From: Hyphococcus formosus | Lineage (GTDB): Bacteria; Pseudomonadota; Alphaproteobacteria; Caulobacterales; Parvularculaceae | Reading direction: 5' to 3' | Assembly (NCBI RefSeq): GCF_046736345.1 | Contig: NZ_CP157210.1 | Coordinates: forward strand, 2,914,001 to 2,978,000 | Length of the DNA stretch: 64,000 nucleotides | Shown here: positions 41,487 through 50,379 of the stretch, piece after piece | How positions within the stretch are numbered: the first letter of the stretch is position 1 | Layout: each line of letters opens with the position of its first letter | Notes under the pieces: generated by a model | Seen by the model: the letters and a program-made list of their open reading frames with translations, nothing else | Told to the model about the DNA's origin: nothing | Databases searched by the model: none | Program-made: the position numbers and the translations under genes

Positions 41487-42860
41487 ATGGCGTTAAGAAT
41501 TTACGATAGCATGACCAGAGAAAAGCGGGTGTTCGAGCCTGCGGACCCAAATCGGGTTACGCTCTATGTCTGCGGTCCGACGGTTTATAGTTACGCACAT
41601 ATTGGCAATGCGCGATCCGCCGTCGCTTTTGATTTGCTGTTTCGGGTATTGCGGAATCGCTATGGGGCCGATCACGTGGTCTATGCCCGCAATATCACCG
41701 ATATTGATGACAAGATTATCAAAGCATCAAAGGAAACCGGCGAACCGATCAACGAGATTACCGAAAAATTTGCTCGAATCTATCGCGATGATATGGGCGC
41801 GCTTGGCGTTATCCTGCCGAATAAAGAACCGACTGCGACCGCAAACATTGATGGTATGATCGCAATGCTCGAAAAGCTGGTCGAGGCCGATGCCGCCTAT
41901 GCCGCGAATGGTCATGTCTTGTTTTCCATCGATAGCTATGACGCGTACGGAGAGCTTTCCGGTGTCGATCGCGAGGAAATGTTAGCGGGTGCCCGCGTGG
42001 AAGTGGCACCCTATAAAAAAAATCCGGCTGATTTTGTGTTGTGGAAACCGTCTGCCGATGACGAGCCGGGCTGGGATTCGCCTTGGGGGCGCGGCAGACC
42101 CGGATGGCATTTGGAATGCTCTGTTATGATCCGTCAGGAATTGGCGGAAACGATCGACATTCATGGCGGTGGTCAGGACCTCCGCTTCCCGCATCATGAG
42201 AACGAGATTGCCCAATCTGCCTGCGCGCATCACGGTGCGCCACTGGCGCGCTATTGGATGCATAATGGTTTCCTCCGTATGGGAAGCGATAAAATGTCAA
42301 AATCGCTTGGCAATGTCGTCTTGGCGCATGATCTATTGGAACAATGGCCGGGGGAGGTGGTACGCTGGGCGCTTCTTTCAGCGCATTACCGGCAACCGCT
42401 TGAGTGGACCGAGGAGTTGTTGCGTCAATCCAAAAAGCAGCTCGATCGCTTTTACCGACTGCTCGAAGATATAGAGTTCGATGACACACATGAGAACGCA
42501 CCGGACGCAGTGATTTTCGCGCTCGAAGATGATTTGAATACGCCAGAGGCAATCGCCGCGCTTCATGAGTTGCGTGACAAGGCAAGCCAGTTGGACGGTG
42601 ACGCCCGCAAAGAGGCTCTTCGCGATCTTCGCAATGCCGGTCGATTGATGGGCTTTTTAAACGAAGAGCCGCGGCGATGGTTTAAAGGCATATCGGCAGA
42701 TGGGCCAAGCGCCGAAGAAATTGATGCGCTGCTTTTGGAACGTGCTGAGGCACGAAAAGCAAAGAATTTTGCGCGTGCTGATGAAATTCGTGATATGCTC
42801 GCCGAGAAGGGAATCGTCATCGAAGATGGCCCACAAGGAGCCACTTGGCGAAAAGAATAA
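41487..42860 (+). CDS. cysS: Cysteine-tRNA ligase
   Basis: 457 residues, full length. The class I synthetase motifs are CGPTVYSYAHIGNARSAVAFDLLFRVL (CGPTVY 29-34, HIGN 38-41) and KMSKSLGN (269-276). Zinc ligands appear as Cys29, Cys211 (WHLECSVM), His236 and Glu240 (FPHHENE). The C-terminal helical domain ends in ARKAKNFARADEIRDMLAEKGIVIEDGPQGATWR, as in all CysRS. It starts 75 bp after the divergent hisI gene, and TIGR00341 follows after 3 bp, likely in one transcript. Confidence 0.96.
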   Translation: MALRIYDSMTREKRVFEPADPNRVTLYVCGPTVYSYAHIGNARSAVAFDLLFRVLRNRYGADHVVYARNITDIDDKIIKASKETGEPINEITEKFARIYRDDMGALGVILPNKEPTATANIDGMIAMLEKLVEADAAYAANGHVLFSIDSYDAYGELSGVDREEMLAGARVEVAPYKKNPADFVLWKPSADDEPGWDSPWGRGRPGWHLECSVMIRQELAETIDIHGGGQDLRFPHHENEIAQSACAHHGAPLARYWMHNGFLRMGSDKMSKSLGNVVLAHDLLEQWPGEVVRWALLSAHYRQPLEWTEELLRQSKKQLDRFYRLLEDIEFDDTHENAPDAVIFALEDDLNTPEAIAALHELRDKASQLDGDARKEALRDLRNAGRLMGFLNEEPRRWFKGISADGPSAEEIDALLLERAEARKAKNFARADEIRDMLAEKGIVIEDGPQGATWRKE

Positions 42861-42863
42861 TCT

Positions 42864-43883
42864 ATGCGCCTTATAGAAGCGATTTTTCCGGCGGATCACT
42901 TGGACAAAGTAAAATCCGTCGTTGAAGAATGCGAACCGGCGCATTGGAGATTTTCGGAAAAAGAAGAAAAAGACAGAATTGTGTTGCGCGCGTTCTTCGC
43001 GGTCAGCGGTGCGCAATCACTCGTCGATGAGCTTCAGGAGATATGCAGCGATAGCGATGATTGGCGGATTCTGGTCTTGCCGGTCGAGGCGACCGCACCG
43101 CAAATTGAAGAGGATGACGAGCTAAAAGAAGAAAAGCGGAAAAAAGAAAAACGCGCATTGCGCGAAGAAATCTACGAAGACGTGGCATCAGGTGCCGCGC
43201 TTAGTTCTGACTTTTTTGTTCTGACCTTCGTATCGACCATTGTGGCGGCGCTCGGTCTTCATGCGGATAATGTAGCCGCAGTTATCGGCGCAATGGTGAT
43301 CGCGCCGCTGCTTGGTCCGATTTTGGCGGTTACGTTGGCGATCGCATTAGGTGATTTCAAATTGTTATCGCGCGCCGGGCGGAATGCGGTTGCGGGCCTG
43401 AGTTTAGGTTTGCTGACCTCTGTTTTGATGGGCTTATGGCTAGGCGTGAATTACGAAAGCCAAGAGCTTATGAGCCGAACGGTTGCGGGGCTCGATTCGC
43501 TGGTTTTGGCGTTGGCTGCCGGTGTGGCGGCGGCGCTCTCGATCGTCACAGGGATTTCTGCGGCGCTTGTCGGGGTTATGGTTGCGGTGGCGCTATTGCC
43601 GCCAGCGGCAGCGGCTGGGATTTTTCTGGGGGCCGGTGAGTTCGAATATTTTGGGCGGTCGGTCCTATTATTGTCGGTCAATGTGGTCTGCATCATGATC
43701 GCCGCGCAGATCGTATATTTCTACAAAGGTATTCGGCCCAGAACGTGGCTGGAGAAAAAGCAAGCCGGCAAAGCTGCGCGCCTTAATATGTTGATATTGG
43801 GGATCATGCTTGTGGCGTTAATTGCAATTATTGTTTTTGCGCCAACTGGATCAATGCCTGATGTTCCCGGCGTTGGCGGCTAG
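42864..43883 (+). CDS. TIGR00341/DUF389 family membrane protein
   Basis: 339 residues. A soluble N-terminal domain (1-85) is followed by a highly charged linker (EEDDELKEEKRKKEKRALREEIYEDV) and then about seven transmembrane helices. DFFVLTFVSTIVAALGLHADNVAAVIGAMVIAPLLGPILAVTLAIALGD (about 114-162) and VGVMVAVALLPPAAAAGIFLGAG are the DUF389 core. Function is not established; some relatives are proposed transporters. It follows cysS by 3 bp. Confidence 0.9.
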   Translation: MRLIEAIFPADHLDKVKSVVEECEPAHWRFSEKEEKDRIVLRAFFAVSGAQSLVDELQEICSDSDDWRILVLPVEATAPQIEEDDELKEEKRKKEKRALREEIYEDVASGAALSSDFFVLTFVSTIVAALGLHADNVAAVIGAMVIAPLLGPILAVTLAIALGDFKLLSRAGRNAVAGLSLGLLTSVLMGLWLGVNYESQELMSRTVAGLDSLVLALAAGVAAALSIVTGISAALVGVMVAVALLPPAAAAGIFLGAGEFEYFGRSVLLLSVNVVCIMIAAQIVYFYKGIRPRTWLEKKQAGKAARLNMLILGIMLVALIAIIVFAPTGSMPDVPGVGG

Positions 43884-44019
43884 AATCAATTCGCAAATTC
43901 GTGAACGGGCATCCCGTTGATGTGCGTTTAAAAAGCGTTTTTGGTACATATATCTCCCGCATCCACCGACATTTTGTTGTAGTTTGCTGCGACCCAAGGG
44001 TGCGCGGCGAGGAGGTTTT

Positions 44020-44718
44020 ATGATTTTAATTCGTAAAAACGCTGACCGCGGCCATGCCAATCATGGGTGGCTCGACGCAAGGCACACATTTTCTTTTGCG
44101 AATTACTACCACCCTGAGCATATGGGTTTCCGGTCATTGCGCGTCATGAACGAAGACCGAATTAATCCGGGTGCGGGTTTTCCGCCCCATCCCCATCAGA
44201 ATATGGAAATTATCACCTATGTTCTCGAAGGGCAGTTAGCGCATAAGGATTCGACTGGTGGTGGCGGTGTCATTACGCCGGGTATGGTCCAATACATGTC
44301 CGCTGGACGCGGAGTGACTCACAGCGAGTTTAATGCGTCACAATCAGCGCCATTGTACCTTTATCAAATTTGGATTGAGCCAAATCAGACAGGCACTGAA
44401 CCGCGCTATGAGGAACGGGTTCTGGGCGAGGCTAAAAATGGTGAATTGAAGTTGATTGCATCTCCTGACGGGCGTGATGGTTCGTTCAAGATACTGCAAG
44501 ACGCTGAGCTGTATGCGTCCAATGTAAAGGAGGGCACTTCGCTCAAGTATCAATTCGCAAAGGGTCGCTTTGGTTGGTTGCAAGTCGCAAAAGGCGGCAT
44601 TGAACTGCGCGAGGGAACGGTAATGCATCCGGGCGATGGCGCGAAAATATCCGATGAAGAAAGCGTCGAATTTACGGCAATGGCAGACAGTAAAATTCTT
44701 CTGTTTGATTTGCCGTAA
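44020..44718 (+). CDS. Pirin family protein
   Basis: 232 residues from the ATG at 44020, which has GAGGAGG upstream. It is a bicupin: ADRGHANHGWLDARHTFSFANYYHPEHMGFRSLRVMNEDRINPGAGFPPHPHQNMEIITYVLEGQLAHKDS contains the metal-binding HPHQNMEII (His, His, Glu), and YMSAGRGVTHSEFN adds the remaining ligand region. Pirins of this size (YhhW-like) may act as quercetin dioxygenases or redox sensors. The gene lies before the NifU-like gene. Confidence 0.93.
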   Translation: MILIRKNADRGHANHGWLDARHTFSFANYYHPEHMGFRSLRVMNEDRINPGAGFPPHPHQNMEIITYVLEGQLAHKDSTGGGGVITPGMVQYMSAGRGVTHSEFNASQSAPLYLYQIWIEPNQTGTEPRYEERVLGEAKNGELKLIASPDGRDGSFKILQDAELYASNVKEGTSLKYQFAKGRFGWLQVAKGGIELREGTVMHPGDGAKISDEESVEFTAMADSKILLFDLP

Positions 44719-44739
44719 AAAGGCGCCACATATACGGCC

Positions 44740-45171
44740 ATGATAAGCGATCTTTATAGTGGCGGTATTCTTGACGCTGCGGCCGATATTCCTGCGGCCC
44801 AGCGTCTCCCTGCGCCGCAAGCAACAGCCACAAAAGTCAGTCGAATTTGCGGGTCTGAGGTGACGGTTGACCTTAGCGTGAAAGATGGCCGCGTTTCCGA
44901 ATTCGGAATGGAAGCGAAGGCTTGCGCCTTAGGCCAGGCGGCAGCGTCAATTGTGGCGAGAAATATTATCGGTGCGCAGACCGCAGAACTATATGAAATC
45001 CGCGACCAAATGCGCGCGATGTTGAAAGAAGGGGGTTCGCCACCTAAATCAGAGCGGTGGACGGACCTCGCGATGCTCGAGCCGATCCGGGACTATCCGC
45101 AAAGACATGCCTCTACAATGCTTGTCTTTGAAGCCGTTTGTGACTGCCTTGATCAATTGTCGGAAATATAG
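44740..45171 (+). CDS. NifU/IscU N-terminal-like iron-sulfur scaffold protein
   Basis: 143 residues. RICGSEVTVDLSVKDGRVSEFGMEAKACALGQAAASIVA places Cys37 and Cys62 at the positions of the first two cluster ligands of IscU; a third cysteine is near the C-terminus (VCDCLDQ). The family (COG0822) assembles or carries Fe-S clusters, and this divergent, single-domain form is typical of alphaproteobacteria. It is 21 bp downstream of the pirin gene on the same strand. No isc or suf gene is nearby, so its client is unknown. Confidence 0.88.
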   Translation: MISDLYSGGILDAAADIPAAQRLPAPQATATKVSRICGSEVTVDLSVKDGRVSEFGMEAKACALGQAAASIVARNIIGAQTAELYEIRDQMRAMLKEGGSPPKSERWTDLAMLEPIRDYPQRHASTMLVFEAVCDCLDQLSEI

Positions 45172-45336
45172 TTCCGGACATTGAAAGTCGTGGACGGATT
45201 TATTCTTCAAGCGCGCTCTCAGGACACTAACGGCTTTGTCATCTAAGCGTCCCTTGATTATCGCGCCGTGAAGGTCATTTTCACCATGTATTAGGGCGGC
45301 CCCACTTTCTCTCCCCCAACCTGGGGTCGCTTGAAC

Positions 45337-45380
45337 GGCGCCTGTGTTGTCCCCCCCCACGATGCAGGCGCCAAATTTTT
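45337..45380 (+). terminator. Possible terminator of the pirin/NifU-like transcript
   Basis: The 8-bp arms GGCGCCTG and CAGGCGCC enclose a 20-base loop with eight consecutive C, followed by AAATTTTT. The long loop makes this only moderately convincing. The rest of 45172-45336 shows no gene. Confidence 0.4.
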
Positions 45381-46316
45381 CTAAGCTGCTGCTTCTTGTG
45401 TGTCGCTCGCTTCGACGCTTTCAGCAGCTTCTTTCAATACCCACGCTTTGAATGCTTTAACTGCTGGCGAAGATGATTTCGATGGTGGGTGTACGACGTA
45501 ATATGAGAATTCAGATGGTGTCGTTAGGTCAAATGGAATGACCAGTCGTGCGGCTTCAAGGTCAGCCAGTGCCAGCGCTGCTTTTGCGAGCGCAACACCC
45601 TTGCCCGCAACAGCAGCTTCGATAACGAGACTGGATTGATTGAATTTAAGACCGCGCTCCCCTTCTTTGTGAGAAACCCCTGCCGCTTTCAGCCACATAG
45701 GCCAAGTCGGGCAGCCCGGGTCTTTCTCGGTGCTCGAGTCGTGAAGGAGGGTGTGATTGATTAAATCGCTCGGCTTTTTCAGTGGATTGTCTCCGGTCAA
45801 TAATTGTGGGCTGGCGACCGGTACGATTTTCTCTGCCATCAAATGTTCAGTCACCAGGCCATCATAACTGCCCGGCCCATAGCGAATAGCGACGTCCACA
45901 TCGTCAACGGCGAAGTCGACGACATTCATGTCAGCGGAAACCCAGACGTCGATGTCGGGATGTTCTTCTTGAAAGCGGTCAAGGCGCGGAACGAGCCATT
46001 TCGAAGCAAAAGAAGGCGCGACCGAAACAGTAAGGCGACCCGCATCTGCTTTCTTCGCAAGGATGTCGCCCGCTTCGACCAGCTTATCAAAACCTTCGCG
46101 CAGGATCGGCAAACTCGCCTGTGCTTCGTCCGTCAGCAACAACGCTCTTTTATGGCGACGAAAGACCGGGGTTTGTAGAAAGTCTTCTAAAGCCTTGATT
46201 TGCTGACTAACCGCGCCTGGTGTGACGTGTAGTTCCTCAGCTGCTTTAGTGAAACTTAAGTGCCGAGCTGCCGCTTCAAACACTCTAAGCGCATTCAATG
46301 GCGGTAATTGCTTCAT
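45381..46316 (-). CDS. LysR family regulator, GcvA-like
   Basis: 311 residues. The N-terminal helix-turn-helix LPPLNALRVFEAAARHLSFTKAAEELHVTPGAVSQQIKALEDFLQTPVFRRHKRALLLTDEAQ (about 4-66) and the effector domain (LTVSVAPSFASKWLVPRLDRFQEEHPDIDVWVSADMNVVDF, about 94-134) are the GcvA type, known for control of glycine cleavage and, in other bacteria, of many unrelated genes. The C-terminal tail is rich in Ala and Glu. It is divergent from the cys operon with a 266-bp gap, so it could regulate it; this is only positional. Confidence 0.92.
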   Translation of the reverse strand: MKQLPPLNALRVFEAAARHLSFTKAAEELHVTPGAVSQQIKALEDFLQTPVFRRHKRALLLTDEAQASLPILREGFDKLVEAGDILAKKADAGRLTVSVAPSFASKWLVPRLDRFQEEHPDIDVWVSADMNVVDFAVDDVDVAIRYGPGSYDGLVTEHLMAEKIVPVASPQLLTGDNPLKKPSDLINHTLLHDSSTEKDPGCPTWPMWLKAAGVSHKEGERGLKFNQSSLVIEAAVAGKGVALAKAALALADLEAARLVIPFDLTTPSEFSYYVVHPPSKSSSPAVKAFKAWVLKEAAESVEASDTQEAAA

Positions 46317-46582
46317 TATACCCGCTCTCCATCCGATTTCGCGCCGGATAATTCAATAGAAAAGCTAATATTTCAAGTTCTATTTTCGCGATCACCGAGA
46401 CGTGACGTGATTGATAGAGCATCTAATAGGTTAGGGTTTCTGCGGCTTTTACGGACTCCACGCAGAAATCCTAATGTTTAAGCCAGAATAATTCGATTGA
46501 GCTCAATCAGCTTGGTGAATAGCTTGCCGTCATCGCGCAGAGCTTATCACGCACAATGATGTCATTGGATTAGAAAAACTAA

Positions 46583-47986
46583 ATGAATAGATTCCCTGCC
46601 TATATCTCCTTGGACGACCGGCCGGTGCTGATTATTGGCGGCGGCGCTAGCGCGTTGGCCAAAGCACGGCTGATGGTGACGGCTGGTGCGACACTGACGG
46701 TCATCGGAGAAAAACTAAGCCGTGAGACGAAATCGGCATTGAAAGGTAAGGCTCGGCTTATCGAACGGGCACCGGTCGTGGCCGACATTGAAGCATCAGT
46801 TTTGGTCTTTATCGCCGAGGGCGCGAATGATCAGGTCGAACGCTGGGTGGAGGCTGCGCGCATTGCGGGGGTTCTCGTCAATGTGGTTGACCGGCCGGAA
46901 TATTGCGACTTTACCACCCCATCGATTATCGACCGCGGCCGCGTGACCATTTCAATCTCCACTGACGGTGCAGCGCCAGTATTGGGTCGCAAGCTACGCG
47001 CCGACATAGAGGCGTTACTGCCATCTAAAGTTGGATCACTCGCCGATTTTGCAGATCAATATCGCGACGCAGTGAAGTCGAAAATAAATGAAAGCGAGCG
47101 CCGACAGTTCTGGGAGCGGTTTTTCGAAGGTCCGATTGCGGCGCAGGTTTTGACTGGGGATGAGGCCGGTGCCCATGAAGCAATGTTGGCGCTTATCAAC
47201 CGTCCGGCGAGTGAGGCTCGCGAAGGCGTTGTTCATATCGTTGGCGCTGGACCAGGTGATCCGGATTTATTGACGATCAAAGCTTTGCGCCTTTTGCAGC
47301 GGGCAGACGTGATTCTGTACGACCGATTGGTCAGCGACGACATTCTTGCGCTGGCCAGACGTGATGCAGAACGCTTTTACGTCGGTAAGGCAAAAGCAAA
47401 TCATGCCGTTCCCCAAGATGAAATCGAAGCGAGACTCGTTGCGTTCGCGCGAGAAGGAAAAATGGTCGTCCGCTTGAAGGGCGGTGATCCATTCATTTTC
47501 GGTCGTGGCGGTGAGGAATTAGAAACGGTACGTGCGGCAGGTATTCCCGTTTTCACAACGCCGGGCATTACTGCGGCCGCTGGCTGTGCGGCGGCGGCGA
47601 ATATGGCCCTGACGCATCGTGACCATTCCCAAGCGGTGACATTTGTTACCGGGCACGCCAAAGGCGAGGGAGAACCTGATCTTGATTGGTCTGCGCTTGC
47701 AGCTCTCAAAAATACGCTCGTTGTTTATATGGGTGTGTCCAAAGCCGATTCTATCGGCGCGAAATTGATCGCGCATGGGCGCGAGGCTTCAACGCCCGTC
47801 GCCGTGATCGAAAAAGGGACGCGTGCGGATCAAAAAATCATTAAAGGAACGCTCGGTCAGCTTGGTCAATTGATTGACGCGGGCTCAGTTATCGGGCCGG
47901 CGCTTTTGGTGATCGGAGAAGTGGCCGCGCTTGCCGATGGCGAAACACTTTTAGCGATCGCACAGAAAGAAAGGCTTGTGGCGTGA
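46583..47986 (+). CDS. cysG: Siroheme synthase (fused dehydrogenase/ferrochelatase and methyltransferase)
   Basis: 467 residues with two enzymes. Residues 1-205: precorrin-2 dehydrogenase/sirohydrochlorin ferrochelatase, with NAD motif VLIIGGGASALAKARLM and PEYCDFTTPSIIDRGRVTISISTDGAAPVLGRKLRADIE. From 216 on: uroporphyrinogen III methyltransferase, with VHIVGAGPGDPDLLTIKAL, VVRLKGGDPFIFGRGGEE, TPGITAAAGCAAAANMALTHRD and VVYMGVSKA. The enzyme makes siroheme from uroporphyrinogen III for the sulfite reductase CysI encoded two genes downstream. The stop overlaps the GTG start of the DUF2849 gene. Confidence 0.96.
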   Translation: MNRFPAYISLDDRPVLIIGGGASALAKARLMVTAGATLTVIGEKLSRETKSALKGKARLIERAPVVADIEASVLVFIAEGANDQVERWVEAARIAGVLVNVVDRPEYCDFTTPSIIDRGRVTISISTDGAAPVLGRKLRADIEALLPSKVGSLADFADQYRDAVKSKINESERRQFWERFFEGPIAAQVLTGDEAGAHEAMLALINRPASEAREGVVHIVGAGPGDPDLLTIKALRLLQRADVILYDRLVSDDILALARRDAERFYVGKAKANHAVPQDEIEARLVAFAREGKMVVRLKGGDPFIFGRGGEELETVRAAGIPVFTTPGITAAAGCAAAANMALTHRDHSQAVTFVTGHAKGEGEPDLDWSALAALKNTLVVYMGVSKADSIGAKLIAHGREASTPVAVIEKGTRADQKIIKGTLGQLGQLIDAGSVIGPALLVIGEVAALADGETLLAIAQKERLVA

Positions 47987-48264
47987 AGGTCATAACAGGA
48001 AATCGTTTATCTGATGGTGCGGTTGTTTTCTTTAATAGCGCCGGGCAGTGGGTGCCGGCGTTGGAAGATGCCGTGCGATATGCGGATGCTGAAGCCGGTA
48101 GCGCGCTCGAGCGTGCGCAGGCGCAGGTCCATGAAATTGCGGATGTTTATCTAATTGATGTCGATGATGAGGGCCAATTGGTTGGCCGTGAAACATTGCG
48201 GGAATCGATCCGCCGGGCGGGTCCGACTGTCCGTCGCGACCTCGGTTATCAGGCAGGTGTCTAA
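47983..48264 (+). CDS. DUF2849 protein of the sulfur-assimilation operon
   Basis: 93 residues, GTG start overlapping the cysG stop (GTGA), and its own stop overlapping the cysI start (TAATG). VITGNRLSDGAVVFFNSAGQWVPALEDAVRYADAEAG and DVYLIDVDDEGQLVGRETLRESIRRAGPTVRRDLGYQAGV match DUF2849, found almost only between cysG and cysI in alphaproteobacteria. The role is unknown; tight coupling with cysI suggests an accessory part of sulfite reduction. Confidence 0.9.
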   Translation: MKVITGNRLSDGAVVFFNSAGQWVPALEDAVRYADAEAGSALERAQAQVHEIADVYLIDVDDEGQLVGRETLRESIRRAGPTVRRDLGYQAGV

Positions 48265-49919
48265 TGTATCGTTATGATGAATTTGATGCGACTCTCGTCG
48301 CTGAGCGCGTTTCGCAGTTTCGGGGTCAGGTCAATCGCCGATTATCCGGTGAGCTGACCGAGGAGCAATTTAAGCCATTGCGGCTCATGAACGGCGTTTA
48401 TCTGCAGTTACACGCTTACATGCTGCGCGTGGCGATCCCTTATGGAACGCTAAACGGAAAGCAACTACGTAAACTCGCACATATCGCCCGCACCTATGAT
48501 AAAGGGTACGGTCACCTGACGACGCGCCAGAATATACAGTTTAACTGGCCCGCGCTCGTTGATGTGCCTGACATTCTTGATGAGCTTGCCGAAGTTGAAA
48601 TGCACGCAATTCAAACGTCAGGGAATTGCATTCGTAATACGACGTCGGATCAATATGCTGGCGCATCGGCAGAAGAGGTCGAGGACCCGCGCCCTTATGC
48701 GGAAATGATTCGTCAGTGGTCGACCTTTCATCCTGAATTTTCGTATTTGCCACGTAAGTTCAAGATTGCAGTGACTGCTGCTGATCGCGACCGTGCAGCC
48801 GTCAAATTCCACGATATTGGGCTTCGTCTATATAAAAACGACGCCGGCGAAACGGGTTTCGAAGTATTTGTTGGCGGTGGTCTTGGGCGCACCCCTTATG
48901 TGGGGCAAACGGTAAGAGCGTTTTTGCCGAAGAGGCATCTGCTATCCTACCTCGAGGCAATCTTGCGCGTTTATAATCAGCAAGGCCGACGCGACAATAA
49001 ATATAAGGCGCGTATCAAGATCCTTGTGAACGCAGAAGGCATTAACGACTTTACCAACGCTGTCGAGGCGGAATGGAACGCGATCAAAGATTCAGGCATT
49101 GACCTGCCGCGCGAGGAAGTTGAGCGGATTCACGCTTACTTTGCAGCGCCGGATTTCGAACCGCTCCCAGCGACAAGCACAGCCTTTGAGACTCGCGCAT
49201 CTGAAGAGCCAGAATTTGCGCGTTGGGCCAAAACAAATCTCGCGGCACACAAGGCATCCGGATATTCAATCGTCAATATTTCGGTCAAGCCAATCGGCGG
49301 CATACCGGGAGACATTACCGATTCGCAAATGGAAGCGGTTGCAGAAATCGCTGAGCAATACTCGCTTGACGAAGTTTGCGTTACGCATGAACAAAATCTC
49401 GTTCTGCCACATGTCAAAAAAGATGACCTCTATGCGGTCTGGCGTGCCCTCAAGGCGGCGGATCTTGCGACGGCGAATATTGGTCTTGTCAGCGATATTA
49501 TTGCTTGCCCTGGCCTTGATTATTGTTCGCTAGCCAATACGCGGTCTATTCCGGTCGCGCAGCGAATTTCCGAGCGCTTTGCCGATCTTGAGCAGCAAGA
49601 AGAGTTGGGTGAGCTGAAGATCAAGATTTCGGGCTGTATTAATGCCTGTGGTCATCACCATGCAGGCCATATCGGTATTCTCGGCGTCGATAAAAAAGGC
49701 GAAGAGTTTTATCAGGTCACGCTTGGCGGCTCCGGTGCGGAAGACGCATCAATTGGCGAGATTGCCGGACGTGGATTGTCATCCGAACAAGTTGTCGATG
49801 CGGTAGAAAATCTTGTGAATTTTTATCGCAAGAACCGTCAGGACAATGAACGATTTTTAGACACATATCGGCGCCTTGGTGCCGATCCCTTCAAGGAGGC
49901 GCTTTATGACGCTGCTTAA
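48264..49919 (+). CDS. cysI: Nitrite/sulfite reductase hemoprotein
   Basis: 551 residues. Siroheme and [4Fe-4S] ligands are CPGLDYC (Cys415, Cys421) and SGCINACGHHH (Cys457, Cys461), in the order of the ferredoxin-type sulfite/nitrite reductase family. YGTLNGKQLRKLAHIARTYDKGYGHLTTRQNIQFNWP and TSGNCIRNTTSDQYAGA are the siroheme-cradle arginine motifs. It reduces sulfite to sulfide with six electrons. The CysH upstream step and the siroheme synthase are in the same operon. The stop overlaps the DUF934 start by 14 bases. Confidence 0.95.
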   Translation: MYRYDEFDATLVAERVSQFRGQVNRRLSGELTEEQFKPLRLMNGVYLQLHAYMLRVAIPYGTLNGKQLRKLAHIARTYDKGYGHLTTRQNIQFNWPALVDVPDILDELAEVEMHAIQTSGNCIRNTTSDQYAGASAEEVEDPRPYAEMIRQWSTFHPEFSYLPRKFKIAVTAADRDRAAVKFHDIGLRLYKNDAGETGFEVFVGGGLGRTPYVGQTVRAFLPKRHLLSYLEAILRVYNQQGRRDNKYKARIKILVNAEGINDFTNAVEAEWNAIKDSGIDLPREEVERIHAYFAAPDFEPLPATSTAFETRASEEPEFARWAKTNLAAHKASGYSIVNISVKPIGGIPGDITDSQMEAVAEIAEQYSLDEVCVTHEQNLVLPHVKKDDLYAVWRALKAADLATANIGLVSDIIACPGLDYCSLANTRSIPVAQRISERFADLEQQEELGELKIKISGCINACGHHHAGHIGILGVDKKGEEFYQVTLGGSGAEDASIGEIAGRGLSSEQVVDAVENLVNFYRKNRQDNERFLDTYRRLGADPFKEALYDAA

Positions 49920-50370
49920 ATTTTCAAAAGACCGTCTCTTGCCGACATTGGCGGAACCGCTTGAAGAAGTGACTTTGGCGGAGTGGCGGGAAAATCCGAC
50001 CGGATTTACCGGGGCGACGGCATTAGTATTGGATAATGACGTGGCGCTTTCTGATGTTGCGCAAGACCTCAGTGGTTTTAGCGTGATTATTCTGTCATTT
50101 CCTTCATTCGCCGATGGCCGCGCATTTTCGCAGGCGCGCGTCCTGCGTGAGCGTTATGGCTATACTGGCGAAATCCGCGCGCGTGGTGACGTACAGCGTG
50201 ATCAGATTGCGTTCATGGTTCGGTGCGGTTTCGACGCTTTCGAATTTGCCGGCGAGGATGTTGCCGGTGCAAATGATGCGTTGTCCGAATTCTCTTTAGC
50301 CTATCAAGGTGCAGCCGATGATACTGCGCCAGTTTGGCGTCGTCGGTTGTCTCGCGCCGCTGCAGCATAG
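49906..50370 (+). CDS. DUF934 protein of the sulfur-assimilation operon
   Basis: 154 residues from the ATG at 49906, inside the end of cysI and preceded by AAGGAGG. LSGFSVIILSFPSFADGRAFSQARVLRERYGYTGEIRARGDVQRDQIAFMVRCGFDAFEF is the DUF934 core. The family is conserved next to cysI in proteobacteria and is usually described as a putative oxidoreductase accessory of sulfite reductase; no activity has been proven as far as I know. cysH starts 9 bp downstream. Confidence 0.92.
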   Translation: MTLLKFSKDRLLPTLAEPLEEVTLAEWRENPTGFTGATALVLDNDVALSDVAQDLSGFSVIILSFPSFADGRAFSQARVLRERYGYTGEIRARGDVQRDQIAFMVRCGFDAFEFAGEDVAGANDALSEFSLAYQGAADDTAPVWRRRLSRAAAA

Positions 50371-50379
50371 GAATTTATC

